A DNA stretch of 64,000 nucleotides from Pegoplata infirma (taxonomy: Eukaryota; Arthropoda; Insecta; Diptera; Anthomyiidae), in the NCBI GenBank assembly GCA_963921195.1, contig OY992536.1, forward strand, positions 229,932,023 to 229,996,022, read 5' to 3'. The notes under the pieces were generated by a model. The model had not been told where the DNA came from. It saw only the letters and a list, made by a program, of their open reading frames with translations, and did no database searches. Position numbers and translations under genes: made by a program. Shown here piece by piece: positions 1-10,645 of this stretch; within the stretch, counting starts at the first letter, position 1; each line of letters starts with the position of its first letter.

Positions 1-261
1 TATAGTTTTGGGTGCGATCGCTCAAATTAATGCACGCGGACGGATTTGAATTACTTATTTATAATGTTATTTACCTACAAAGTCTTATCAATGTGCCACG
101 AAAAAAAAATTGCATTTTTTTTTTTCTTAAATATTAAAAGTTAATGACAATTGCTCATATATATTATTGATCAGTGATTGATTCTAAGACATTCTATCGA
201 TGTCCGTCTGTCCGTCTGTGGAAATGGTGATCACGGCCAAAGTATTAAACATATATGACTA
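1..261. other. AT-rich non-coding DNA
   Basis: No credible coding region. Bases 195-225 carry a tccgtctg repeat that recurs near 9785 and 60598, so this is probably the edge of a dispersed repeat. Confidence 0.5.
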
Positions 262-851
262 ACAAGGGAAGTATCTCAACCCTTATGAACCGATTTGCCT
301 GAAACTTAAAATATATATTAAAGAGACGATTTTAAGGTAGGGGTGTCTCGGCTTATCGGCCATATCGGTGTTTAAAAATTTCGTTGTCCCCTTATGAAAC
401 CATGTGGACCCTTAGGAAAATTTTGATAACTTCCAAACTAACAGGAATATCATCTAGGGCAAAAATACGGGTCGACTTAAATTTAATAAAGATTATTTCT
501 TATCCATATGGATATCGTAGGTCTATGTCTTCACATAAGTACCCCCCAAAATTTACACATTTTCCTGAAAAAAATATTTAAAGAAGCCGAATTTTTACAA
601 GGTTATGCCACCATTGGATAGGCATTAAAAAAACCTTTCTTCCCATATGAAAACATCATGCAGTTTCTTAAAAAGAAATGGCTGAAAAATCCAAAAAACG
701 ATTTTTTCGCCATTTTTTGACCCATGTTTTGAACCCCTAAATCCCCGATATGGCCAATAAGCCGAGACACCCCAACCTTAGAATTGTCTCTTTGATATAT
801 ATTTTAAGTTTCAGGCAAATCGGTTCATAAGGGTTGGGATACTTCCCTTGT
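262..851. repeat. Fold-back repeat, arms about 115 bp
   Basis: Bases 262-375 are the inverted complement of about 740-851 with only scattered differences; both arms contain the path from ACAAGGGAAGTAT through CCTTATGAACCGATTTGCC to GGGTGTCTCGGCTTAT. The 360-bp middle is AT-rich and non-coding; the small ORF at 384-581 has no protein-like character. The structure fits a non-autonomous fold-back or MITE-type element. No target duplication could be defined. Confidence 0.75.
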
Positions 852-1196
852 AAGACCTAATTGCTTGTTGTTGTCCTAAGTTGTTTGGTATTGCATTTGA
901 GCGAAATCGGTTCAGCGGTTCAGAAGTTATGAACGAAAATGTAAGAACACCTCGAAAATTTTAGTACATTCTACATAACCTAAAAATACAAAATGCTTTA
1001 AATTGGCTGCAGGTTGGCATATGTGAACAGAATTGGACACAGACTGTGATTTTTCCAAGTACAAACCAATTTTTTTTACAAAAAAAATCGCGGAATTTTT
1101 TTTTTTCCAAATAATCTTTTATTACATTGTGGAGGGATCAATACATTCGGTTTTTTCCAAGGTTGGCAATCGATACCCACTCATAATAACGGTATT
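852..1196. other. Non-coding DNA between two fold-back repeats
   Basis: AT-rich with poly-A and poly-T runs. The ORF at 1033-1251 is low complexity and overlaps the next hairpin. Nothing else supported. Confidence 0.4.
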
Positions 1197-1494
1197 TGGC
1201 TATTGTACCGCAACCAATAAAGATATGGACATTTTTAAAAGCGATTATTAAAGTCGAAGAAATTTCTAGTGTTTTTGATGTGTTACTTCATGTTTGTACC
1301 GGTTCAGTTTCGTTATAAAGACCAATACCTTTAAAATACCGTTTCAAACGGTATTATAAAGGTATTGGCCTATATTTCGAAAAGCAACCGGTACAAACAC
1401 AAAGTAACACATAAAAAAAAACTAGAAATTTCATCGACTTTAATAATCGCTTTTAAAAATGTCCATATCTTTATTAGTTGCGGTTCAACAGCCA
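1197..1494. repeat. Long hairpin, arms about 145 bp and almost no loop
   Basis: The left arm (1197-1348) and right arm (1350-1494) are near-complete inverted copies. The outer ends pair GGCTATTGTACCGCAAC with GTTGCGGTTCAACAGCC, and the centre is AATACCGTTT-C-AAACGGTATT. A transcript would fold into a single long stem. Most likely a fold-back MITE; a small-RNA precursor is possible but nothing besides the fold supports it. Confidence 0.8.
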
Positions 1495-1605
1495 ACCTTC
1501 TTTTTTTATTCATCAATATTTTTTTTCATCAATATTTTTTTCATCAATTTTTTTTTTTATCAATATTTTTTTCATTAATATTTTTTTTCATCACATATTT
1601 TGTTC
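1495..1605. repeat. Imperfect T-rich microsatellite
   Basis: Repeated tcatcaatatttttt-type units of variable length. The ORF across it (1365-1622) is an artefact of the repeat. Confidence 0.7.
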
Positions 1606-2440
1606 AATCTTCATGTTGGTAAATCTTGCGAAATAATGTAACAGACAAAAAAGTTGAAAGAAAGTATGAAGTGTGGTTGAGATTGCTAGAAATAGAATTG
1701 TAGTGTTGGAAACTGTCAAAATTTATTCTGTAGAAACTATAAATATTCACATATGGGGAGTTTCGTGTCAACTGACACAACAATTTTTCGGCCAAGGGCT
1801 CTCTGAGTTAAAGAGGGTAAAATTTGACATTTAGGTCAAAGAGGTGGTTATTCTTATACATGTAACTTCTTACCTATTATCTTTAGCAAAATGTGTTCCA
1901 AATAGTTTATATAGCTATTTCTTCAATCTTTCAAATAAAAATTTAAAAAAAAAAAAATTTTAAATTTTTCTTCTGCATTTTTTCAACGTGAACCCTTGCA
2001 ACAAGTATAATTAGATCCCGAGCTTACAGAAAAAAATCAATAAATAAAATTGCTGACAAAATATGTCGCCAATAGGCACGTCTTCGAAACAGAAAATGCA
2101 AATTCCTTCATTAGTGTCTCCAATTCCAGATCATGTTGGTAACCCTTGCGAAATAATGTAAGAGACAAAAAAATTCAAAGAAAGTATGAGGTGAGGTTGA
2201 GATTGCTAGAAATAGAATTGTAGTGTTGGAAACTGTCAGAATTTATTCTGCAGAAACTATAAATATTCACTTATATAAAAAACAATTTCCATCAACAAGA
2301 CAAACCCACATTTCAAATTCCACTGATGATAACACTAAATGGAGTGTTTGAAATCGGTATGGGAATACCAGAAATGTCTATTATTTTAAGAAATTAAATT
2401 TTTCTTCTACATTTTTTCAACTTAAACCCTTATAACATTT
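1606..2440 (+). repeat. Dispersed repeat family, two direct partial copies
   Basis: Bases 1609-1757 and 2130-2280 are direct copies sharing TTGCGAAATAATGTAA, GAGATTGCTAGAAATAGAA and ATTCTGTAGAAACTATAAA (GCAG in the second copy). The second copy continues to about 2440 with GGAGTGTTTGAAA and GGAATACCAGAAATGTCT. The same continuation recurs at 14541-14780 and 33740-33990, and an inverted piece at 14165-14230. Non-coding; class unknown. Confidence 0.7.
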
Positions 2441-3395
2441 TTTTTTTGTTTTCATAAAAAATTTTCTTATAATTTTTTTATTTTTTTTAAATAATCTTTT
2501 TTTCATAAAAAAAAAACTTTTTTTCATCAAAAACTTTTTTTATTAATATTTTTTTTTTCACCATAATTGTTTTTCACCAAAAGTGAACTTCTTCAGGCAT
2601 GAAAATATTGAGTAGAGCTCAAGTAAATAGTGAGTGATTGTGAGTAATAAAATAGTTTGCATGAGTGATAAGTGAGTGATTCAATTATTGTTTGAGTGAG
2701 CGAGTGTGAGTCAAAATCCACTCACGCGCCCATCTCTAATTTAAAACATATCTAGCTTCAATGTTTGGGCTGGGAATTACTTTTTAGATTTGTTGTTACA
2801 CAAAATTAGTAAATCTAATTGCAATATTCTTTGCATTCTTTAAAAATTTAAAGCCATTTTTTTTTAAATTCTGTATAAAATTGTTAAATTATCCATTTGA
2901 TTTCACATCCGCAAGGTAACTTTATATATGTATATTATTATTTTTTTTTATCAAAAACACCTTCAAAATAATACGTATCTACACGTTGATATGCGTCTAA
3001 AATGTTATACACCAATGGAGAGAGTCATTTATACAAGTCAAAATTTATTGGCGCCAAACATCTTCCATGTTGGATGAACTAAACATTTTGGGAGATAGAA
3101 AAAAAAAATATAATAAAAGAAACAAAAAATATTAAAAAAAAAAATCATAGTGCCAAAGGTATCACACACAAACGATAATTTATATCCTTAAAAGTTTTGC
3201 GTGTCACAGAGAAGGGAAATCTTTTTGGAAATTTTACAAAAATAAAATTGTTCAAAAATTTGGCTAGCCGTTCACTAAATAGAAAGAGCTGTCATGCGGG
3301 GAATGGAACCGGTTCTTGAAAAATGTCTAGAGAAGGGAGTATACATAAACAGTAGGGCGGAGCGAGAAATGCTTTTCACGAATTTCACTTGGGCG
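2441..3395. other. AT-rich non-coding DNA with GTGAGTG-rich patch
   Basis: Poly-A/T dominated. Bases 2600-2740 are rich in gtgagtg and end with GCCCATCTCTA, the complement of TAGAGATGGGC that begins the patches at 3661 and 38532. This suggests fragments of one hAT-like repeat. No coding support. Confidence 0.45.
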
Positions 3396-4272
3396 CACTG
3401 TTACCAGATTTGACGATTTCTCTGCATTTTGACGATTTTTACTTCCCAAAATAATAAAATGACGATTTGACGATTTTTGCCCAAAAAAATGAATACTTAA
3501 TGATAAATAATGAATAAAAAAGTATTTACCAATATTTTTGTAAAAAAAAGGAATAAAAGAAACAAGTGAGAGAGAGTAATACATTCTCTTTTCCCTCGAA
3601 AATGTAAAAAAATATTGGGAGTTTTTTTGGCGGATGACACCATTCTTTTCGTAATAAATGTTAGAGATGGGCACATGAGCAGATTAAAGGGTGATTCACG
3701 CGTGAGTGTGACTGAAGAAATTTTTTTTTTCGCGTGAGTCGATTTTTTGCGTGATTTATTTTCTCTTCATATTTCCTTTCGTACCAAAAAAAGCAACGAA
3801 AAAATTCTAAAATTTGGTTTAACTTAAGATTTTGTCCCGAAAAAAACAAAAAAAAAATATAATATTTCGCTGAACTTTAAATTTTGCTGAAAGTTTTTAA
3901 AGATTTTTGAAATTTTATTTTTTGAAATTTTTTATGTATAAATAAGAGTTTCGTGAGTGTGACTCAACTTGAGTGAGAGTGAAGCTAGCATGACTGCACG
4001 TGAGTGTAAGTTGTATTAAATTTACTCACGTGATTGTGAAGATATATTTGTGGTAAACTGCATGGACTTACATCTTTTGGTTTGGACTGCATCATGTCTT
4101 CAACAGACGGGTGGACATCGCTTGAATGTCTTAGAATGAATATTTAATCAAGGATAAACACACCCGTTTTTATTCTGACGATTTTTGCAAATGGGATGAC
4201 GATTTTGACGATTTTTTTTATAAAAATCGTACATTTTTGAGGATTTTGTACCCAACAATTCTGGCAACCCTG
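3396..4272. mobile_element. Non-autonomous hAT-like element with perfect 8-bp target duplication
   Basis: The left end reads CACTGTTACCAGATTTGAC; the complement of the right end reads CAGGGTTGCCAGAATTG, an imperfect terminal inverted repeat of hAT type. The flanks are CTTGGGCG at 3388-3395 and again at 4273-4280, a perfect 8-bp duplication, the hAT hallmark. The interior (877 bp) has repeated tgacgattt motifs near both ends and a TAGAGATGGGC/gtgagtg patch from 3662 that may be a second, nested element. No transposase ORF. Confidence 0.85.
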
Positions 4273-4280
4273 CTTGGGCG

Positions 4281-5404
4281 CTATGCGAGATTAGTAAAAA
4301 TAAATGCCAAAACGATGTGGTTAAAATTTCAGAAAGATTGTACTTCATATTGCACAGAAAAAATAAAAGCAAATTACGAAATTGTTATAAAATTTAAAGT
4401 TCAAATGCGATTTTCGCGAAAGAAACGAAGAACGTGTTTCTGTTTTTTTTTTTTGTGTGGATGGACAAACATCTAAACTTAAAAAAAAATTAAAAAACGA
4501 AAAAAAGTGGCATGTTTTTTAATAAATGACATTTTTAAAAAATGGAAAATTTCTGAAAATTTTCAAAAAAAAAATAAATTTAATCGATAGCCCATACAAA
4601 AGAATATAAGAATGTACATTTTTGAGATTGTGATGCATTCCGTTTTAATGTGATAAATATTTAATCAAGGCAACTCGCCACAAATTTGACCATTTTTCCA
4701 ATATTTGACCACGCCTCCTAAGCCCAGTTTTTCAAAAATTGAAAAACCAAAAACTCAATTTTCTAAGTTCCATATAGGGCTATCCATACAACCTATTCAG
4801 AAGTTTACGGTACACGTTTTTTTTTTCGCTGGACATTTGGTGTGGAATGCCTCATATAAAAAAAACTATAAACTAAACGAGAAATAAACAAGTAAAAAAG
4901 TTAAATTCGGCCGTGCCGAATTTTAAATACCCTCCATCTGTATCCCAGTATTTATAAATTAATACGATTTTCTAATGCACGTTCTTTAAAAATTTGATAT
5001 CAATGGCACAGATTAATACAGACTCGACAATTATAACAAGTGTCAAAAAAGTAGTCTTTAACCATATGGTTATTTTTTTAAAATTATTCTACTAATGAGG
5101 TTAGAGAGAGAAAACCAATATAACACGCCATACGAAAAAAAAGGTAGAACGGCTTTTATTGTTTTACTCACTTCTAACTAGTAGAAAGTGTTGCCATGCT
5201 TTAAACCAGCTAAAAACCGATCTGTATCTTCTAAAATCGCTAAGTTTTTACCCATTTTTGTTTTACAACTCTACTGTCTAGTCTGTATATAGTCTGTGTC
5301 TATGGTGTTTAGAAAATATTTTTTTGCCCATTACAAGGGCTGGAAAATCTCTAAACACCGTTTCTGTTAAAATAGCGTGTTTTTTTTTAAATTTATATGA
5401 ATAC
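4281..5404. other. AT-rich non-coding DNA
   Basis: No coding support. At 4900-4945 there is a short hairpin (ATTCGGCCGTGCCGAAT) followed by ATACCCTCCA, a motif pair I recognise as common in calyptrate-fly repeats. Near 5190 a fragment starts GTGTTGCCA, like a hAT end without a partner. Confidence 0.45.
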
Positions 5405-6112
5405 TAGCTTACCATCCCGGTACTTCGTTACCGGTTGTATTGAATACCGGATAATAAAAGGATCAGGATTACTCTTTCATAAAATAATATTTTAATGAAT
5501 AATTTAAACAATAAAATTTGAATAACTTCGCTGGTACGTCATCATGCTCGTTTCGATGAAAAAATATATTGACAATTTTCGAGCCCTTATATCGGGTTTT
5601 AAGATTTTGAGTGAATAAATATTTCAGTGAAAAAAAAAATTGGGAAAAAAAAGTTTGAGTGGAAAAACATATAGAAAGAAAAAATATGGAGTCAAAAAAG
5701 TTAAATATGTAAAATTTAAGTAAAAAGTATCATTCCATATTGTTCCCAGCTCTATTCCACTTCGTTCCCCGTTCTATTCCATTTCACTTCCAAGTCCATC
5801 TCCTTTCGTTCCATGTAAGTTTCATTCCTCTCCGTATAATATGCGTTAAAAAAATAAAAAGTTCTATTGTCTTTATATTGTAGATATGAAAAGTACCATT
5901 TTACACCACTGTTACCAGGTACACCTTTTTACCCTAAAATTTTAAAATATGTCCTTGTCTTGGGTGTTATTTCTGCGGCTTTTAGATCAATAGTTAGATA
6001 TCTCAAAATAACCATTTGCCCCCTTTTCCCCGTAAAATTATATTTTCTAAAAACTGTTTTTTGTGCTAGGTGATCTTTTATTTAAAACATCAAGTTTCTG
6101 AACCATTATTTT

Positions 6113-6427
6113 TATAAAAGGTACTTTTTATAAAAGGTACTTTTTATAAAAGGTACTTTTTATAAAAGGTACTTTTTATAAAAGGTACTTTTTATAAAAG
6201 GTACTTTTTATAAAAGGTACTTTTTATAAAAGGTTCTGTTTATAAAAGGTACTTTTTAAAAAAGGTACTTTTTATAAAAGGTACTTTTTATAAAAGGTAC
6301 TTTTTATAAAAGGTACTTTTTATAAAAGGTACTTTTTATAAAAGGTACTTTTTATAAAAGGTACTTTTTATAAAAGGCACTTTTTATAAAAGTACTTTTT
6401 TGAAAAGGTACTTTTTATAAAACGTAC
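6113..6427. repeat. Tandem array of a 16-bp unit, about 20 copies
   Basis: The unit is TTTTTATAAAAGGTAC, nearly perfect across the array with a few variants (one ggttctg and one ggcac copy). Each unit holds a near-palindrome around GGTAC. It grades directly into the longer-period array that follows, whose units also contain aaaggtacc-like segments, so the short array may be a local expansion of part of the larger unit. Confidence 0.95.
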
Positions 6428-7409
6428 TTTTTTACCCTATTTACCCCCGTAGAATCAACATTGGCAAAAAACCCAGCCTTGTTGAATGTTTTTTTTCCGG
6501 AAGGTGAACCTACATTACAAATTTCAAGTTTCTAGTACCATTATTTAAGTAAATGTAAAAGGTACCAAAAGTACAGTTTTTTACCCTTTTTACCCCTTTA
6601 GAATCATCATTGGCAAAAAATCCAGTCTAAATGGATCTTTATTCCGAGAGGTGAACATACAGTCCAATTTTCAAGTCTCTATGACTATTATTTCAGGAGA
6701 TATAAAAAGTACCAAAAGTACACTTTTTTACCCATTTTACCCCCGTAGAATCAACATCGGCAAAAACCCAGCCTTAGTGATTTTTTTTCCGGGAGGTAAA
6801 CCTACATTGCAAATTTCAAGTTTCTAATACCAATATTTAAGGAAATAAAAAAGGTACCTAAAGTACAGTTTTTTACCCTTTTTACCCCCTTAGAATCATA
6901 ATTGGCGAAAATCCAGCCTTAGTGAATCTATAGTCCGGGAGGTGAACATACAGTCCAAATTTCAAGTCTCTGTAACAATTATTTGGGAAAATATAAAATG
7001 TACCAAAAGTACAGTTTTTACCCTTTTTACCCCCTTAGAATCAACATTGGCAAAAGTCCAGCCTTACGGGAACTACACTCCGGGAGGTAAACATACAGTC
7101 CAAATTTCAAGTCTCTTCGACCATTATTTCATGAGATATAAAAAGTACCAAAAGTACAGTTTTTTACCCTTTTTTCCCCCTTAGAATCAACACTGGCAAA
7201 AATCCGGCCTTTGTGTATCTATGTTCCGGGCGGTGAACATACAGTCCAAATTTCAAGTCTCTATGACCATTATTTCAGGAGATATATAAAGTACCAAAAG
7301 TACTGTTTTTTACCCTTTTTACCCCCTTAGAATCAACACTGGCAAAAATCCAGCCTTAGTGGATCTATATTCCGGGAGGTGAACCTACAGTCCAAATTTC
7401 AAGTCTGTC
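6428..7409. repeat. Tandem array, about 146-bp unit, seven copies
   Basis: AGAATCA recurs at 6451, 6600, 6747, 6891, 7037, 7183 and 7329, spacing 144-149 bp. Each copy runs through GGCAAAAA, CAGCCTTAG, TCCGGGAGGTGAAC and TTTCAAGTCTCT. Copies differ by a few percent. Non-coding; small ORFs here have no shared protein frame. Confidence 0.93.
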
Positions 7410-7437
7410 GCTTCAGCGGTTTGGGCTGGGCGATGAT

Positions 7438-7466
7438 GAGTCAGTCAGTCAGTCAGTCAGTCAGTC
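7438..7466. repeat. (GTCA)n microsatellite
   Basis: Seven uninterrupted agtc repeats at the 3' edge of the composite repeat, a typical place for a tail microsatellite. Confidence 0.9.
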
Positions 7467-7490
7467 ACGTTACTCTTTTATATATATAGA

Positions 7491-8225
7491 TGTATATCAA
7501 AATTGCTACACTCAAAAAATTATAACGGTAGATTCCACTACAAAAGACAGTTAAAACAACTACATTTGTTGTTGTTTAGACGTCTACGTTGTTGTTTTTA
7601 ACTATTAATTAAAACGTCTCCCTATTGTCACCCGCGGATCTTTATGGAATTGGTTTTATTTTGTAGATCAGAAAAAATAAAGGGACACATATTTTTTTTT
7701 AGCGGCCCAAATTCATATTTAGGGGGTAAAAAGGAGGGGGAAGACAAGGCAATTTTTAAGTTTTTAATTCAATTTCATTTTTATGAGGACAATTGCGGAA
7801 AAACGCTTTCCGCTCCAATTTGTTAACATTCATCAAAACAAAAAAAAATGAAACGAAATGTTAACTTCCAATAATTTCTCAATTTAATTTAGCATCGTTT
7901 GGAATAGTTTTGTAAAATATTACACATTTTCGATGAAATATTGATAAAATTAGCTTATTAAGGTACCTACAGACGACGCAATATTATGCACAATATTTTT
8001 GACGTTTTCCCACAATTGGCATACATAAAAATACTGAAATCGATTTGATTTGTAAAAGTAATATTTATAAAATTTATTCTTAATGAATAAAATTTATTTA
8101 AAAAAAAAATTAATTAACTTATTTTATTTCAAATTTTTAAATTAAAAAAATCAAGTAACTCAAAATAAAAACTTATTAATGGTAAAATTAAAAAAAAGCC
8201 ACAAATGAAAAAAAAAAAATATACT
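7491..8225. other. AT-rich non-coding DNA
   Basis: Contains a TA-CACTCAAAAAA terminus at 7507-7519, like those at 11712 and 49358. The short ORF at 7644-7826 has no recognisable features. Confidence 0.4.
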
Positions 8226-8300
8226 CTCGGCCAAACCGGGAGACGAACCTGGTGCCCCCAAATTAATATCCGACGACACTACCATTAGACCATTGGCAGC
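8226..8300 (-). other. tRNA-like sequence with Pol III box A/B and T-run
   Basis: Reading the minus strand: ATGGTCTAATGGTAG resembles an internal box A and GGTTCGTCTCC a box B; the T-stem almost pairs (ACCAGG with CCCGGT, one mismatch). A run of 12 T follows within about 20 bases, as a Pol III terminator would. The acceptor and anticodon stems do not close, so a working tRNA is unlikely; a tRNA-derived SINE head or decayed tRNA is more likely. Confidence 0.55.
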
Positions 8301-8380
8301 ATTAAAAATGCATGTTAAATTCGCAACTCTGTTAGATGTTTTGTTTGATTATAACACAGCAATGCTTAAAATAACTTATA

Positions 8381-8453
8381 TACCCAGTGGTAAGTAGTGG
8401 TAGGTATACCCAGTGGTAGGTATACCCATGGTAGGTATACCCAGTGGTAGGTT
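8381..8453. repeat. Short tandem repeat, tacccagtggtaggta
   Basis: About four imperfect copies of a 16-20-bp unit. Nothing else here. Confidence 0.85.
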
Positions 8454-8760
8454 TAAAAATATATTCCTAGTTTTTTATAGGGATCATACTATACTATAAG
8501 CTAACAAAATTAACCGTTACTAACAGTGTTGCCAGAAATCGTCAATAGGCAGAATCGTCTGTCCGTTTGTAAGAATTGGACGCAAAATATAAATATATTG
8601 AATGTTATCCAAGAAATTTAAAAAAAAAAACAATTAAAACACAAATAAAGAGTGGATGGTATATAAAAATGGTATAGGCCGAACATAAATTATTAAGGTG
8701 ATTTTAATAAATTGTAATTTTATAAACAATATTAAAGCTAAAAAATAAATAAAAAACTTC
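8454..8760. other. AT-rich non-coding DNA with an orphan hAT-like end
   Basis: CAGTGTTGCCAGAAATCG at about 8526 resembles hAT termini found elsewhere in this window, but no matching right end was found. Confidence 0.4.
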
Positions 8761-8832
8761 ATCCCGACCATGACTCAAACCTGCGACCATATGAATGATA
8801 AGCCAACAGTGCAGCCATCATACCACAGACTG
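8761..8832 (-). other. tRNA-like sequence, same family as 9151-9222
   Basis: On the minus strand it starts TCTGTGGTATGATGGCT and has GTTGGCTTATCATTCAT where an anticodon arm would lie, then GCAGGTTTGAGTC as a weak box B, and a six-T run about 10 bases on. It shares its first 17 bases and upstream DNA with the copy at 9151-9222, so the two are duplicates of one repeat. Stems do not fully pair. Confidence 0.55.
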
Positions 8833-9150
8833 TTTCTGAGTGTCTTAGCAATTTAACGACTATCTTAAAAGAGATAAACAAAACCGAGCAAATTACAACA
8901 AACCCTCTACTGCTGTTTACAAAAGAAGTTTTGTTGAATATACCATATTTTTTCCACCAAAATTCAATTTCGCTATTGAAGAAAAACAAAACAACATTTA
9001 ATTAATAATTAATTACAGCACATTTATATATTTGCAAAAACTGAGAAAAATCAATGACTCGATAAATATAATGAAGGGTATAGGTTTAGGTGATTTAAAT
9101 AAAATTATAATAACAAACAATATTAACAAACAAAAAAAAAAAATATCTTG
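8833..9150. other. AT-rich spacer between two tRNA-like copies
   Basis: Non-coding. Immediately above 8832 the DNA resembles that above 9222, consistent with duplication of a unit larger than the tRNA-like core. Confidence 0.4.
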
Positions 9151-9222
9151 AGTCCTAACATGATTCGAACTCGGGACTCCATGTATGAAAAGCCAACACT
9201 CTAGCCATCATACCACAGACTG
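9151..9222 (-). other. tRNA-like sequence with box B GAGTTCGAATC and T-run
   Basis: Minus strand: TCTGTGGTATGATGGCTAG, then a 7-base TTTTCAT loop where the anticodon would lie, then CCCGAGTTCGAATCATG and a 12-T run. The box B is a very good match but the T-stem does not pair across the loop and the acceptor stem is poor. Interpreted as a tRNA-derived repeat rather than a gene. Confidence 0.6.
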
Positions 9223-9749
9223 ATTAAAAGTTTTACAATTTAGCGGGTATGTTAAAAGAACGAGAACCAAAACAGATAAATTAAAAAAAAGCATTTAAGT
9301 AAACTGGAGTAATAACTCTTAAAACATAAAATATTAACAACATTTTTCAAATGTATTTAAATATGTTTATTAAAGGCCAAGATAAATCATCTTCTAAATG
9401 TGCCAATTTTGCTCCAAATTTGCTCATATTTTCTATATAGGCCACAAAGACCATATTTACACTCCATGTTAAAATTTGTTTACATACGTTAATCAGAATT
9501 TGAGTTATAGTATTTTACATGCTAGGTTTGTATGGGGGGTGTTACACCCCTTTTTTCTATTCCGCCCAAATTTTACATAGAGATCAGACATGCTAAAATA
9601 TCATTCTATACCAAATTTCATTCGAATCTGTTAAACAAAAGCCGAGTTATAGCATTTTGCATGCTAGGCTAATGTGGGGGGTGCCACTCCCTTTTGTCCA
9701 ATACCAAACTTCTCGGGAGAACTTCCAATAAATATGTTAAGTTTCAGTC
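9223..9749. other. Non-coding DNA with a two-copy internal repeat
   Basis: GAGTTATAG.ATTTT.CATGCTAGG followed by a G-run and a run of C occurs near 9500 and again near 9640. No coding support. Confidence 0.45.
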
Positions 9750-9945
9750 ATCTCTGTGCAATATTTTGTCCGTGATAGCATTTTCCACAGACAGACGGAC
9801 AGACGGACATCGCTAGAATGTCTTAAAATCGATCGGGCATCATGAATATATACACTTTATGGGGTCCCAGACCGATATTTCGATGAGTTACAAACGGAAT
9901 GACAAACTTATATATACCCTCTATCACTAAGTGGAGGGTATAAAA
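9750..9945. repeat. Terminal part of a calyptrate-type dispersed repeat
   Basis: Contains gacagacggacagacggac, then a TATTTCGATGAG segment, ending with AGTGGAGGGTATAAAAA. The last part mirrors ATACCCTCCA at 4928-4937. The gacggacag motif also occurs near 200 (inverted), 37068 and 60598. Assignment to a fly group rests on memory, not on a search. Confidence 0.5.
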
Positions 9946-10645
9946 AACTATGAGAGTTTAAAAAAAATTAAAAAAACTATTAAATTTTTATAAAATTATT
10001 TACTTAAATTGTTTTTAAAATTTTTAAGTAAATTTTTAATTGAGTCAATTAAAACATTACTCAATTTTTGTTTTTAAATTTAAACAAGTGATTATCAAAA
10101 TTTGTTTCCTTCATATTTTTTTCTGTGTGGGGTCCTTCTTCTGCGCTGAACTTTTCTAAGCCAAAGAACATTTTTACAAAAAAATTGTCAAAAATTCAAA
10201 TTTGATCAGACCTTCTAAATTTTGGTCTAGTTAATCACATCTGTTTAGATTTTAAATATCAGTGTTATAGGATTGCGCTTACCTCCAAAGCCCAGAGGTG
10301 GAAAAATATTACATTTTGAATTACCGTTTCTCAAAATCCAAAACAGGTAGAACGAAACTGACAAAAGTTTGGGATCAAACCCTATGGCGACCATTAAAGG
10401 ACCCAACTAGGTCTCTAGTCAACAGAGTCTGGATAGATGGGGTCCGAACTGAATGTGGTTTAGAACTAATCTAGTCCTCAAATGTGCAATCAAATTTTTC
10501 CATTTTCTAGTTAAAGTTGTTTTTCTTATATTTAGAAAAAATATGAACTAAAACTAGTAAAAAAATCTTTGGCGCCAAATCATTACCATTTTTTTCTCAA
10601 ATTTAGCTAATTTTCCTATTTTTTAGCATACCTTTTTTTTGAGTG
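9946..10645. repeat. Repeat related to the MITE at 49360-50154, inverted
   Basis: Shares, in inverted order, gtagaacgaaac, tctcaaaatccaaaa and ggtccgaac-type segments with the 49.5-49.9 kb element, and ends in TTTTTTTTGAGTG-TA at 10633-10647. The left limit is unclear. Confidence 0.45.

Larger units (their letters stand above)
5405..7490. repeat. Composite repeat unit containing two tandem arrays
   Basis: Starts with TACTAGCTTACCATCCCGG and finishes with a (GTCA)n run followed by TTTTATATATATAGATG. Similar 5' and 3' termini occur on abundant non-coding repeats in several insects, but I cannot name the class. The 16-bp and 146-bp arrays inside are listed separately. No ORF with protein character. 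Confidence 0.45.

Noticed and set aside
384..581. Short ORFs in the first 15 kb (384, 1033, 3327, 4237, 5867, 8759 and others)
   Set aside because: Composition follows AT-rich or repeat DNA, there is no domain, and several lie inside fold-back or hAT elements.
9151..9222. A functional tRNA gene (Glu-like TTC loop)
   Set aside because: Box A and B are good, but the T-stem and acceptor stem do not pair, and a duplicate exists at 8761 with different stems. Better read as a tRNA-derived repeat.
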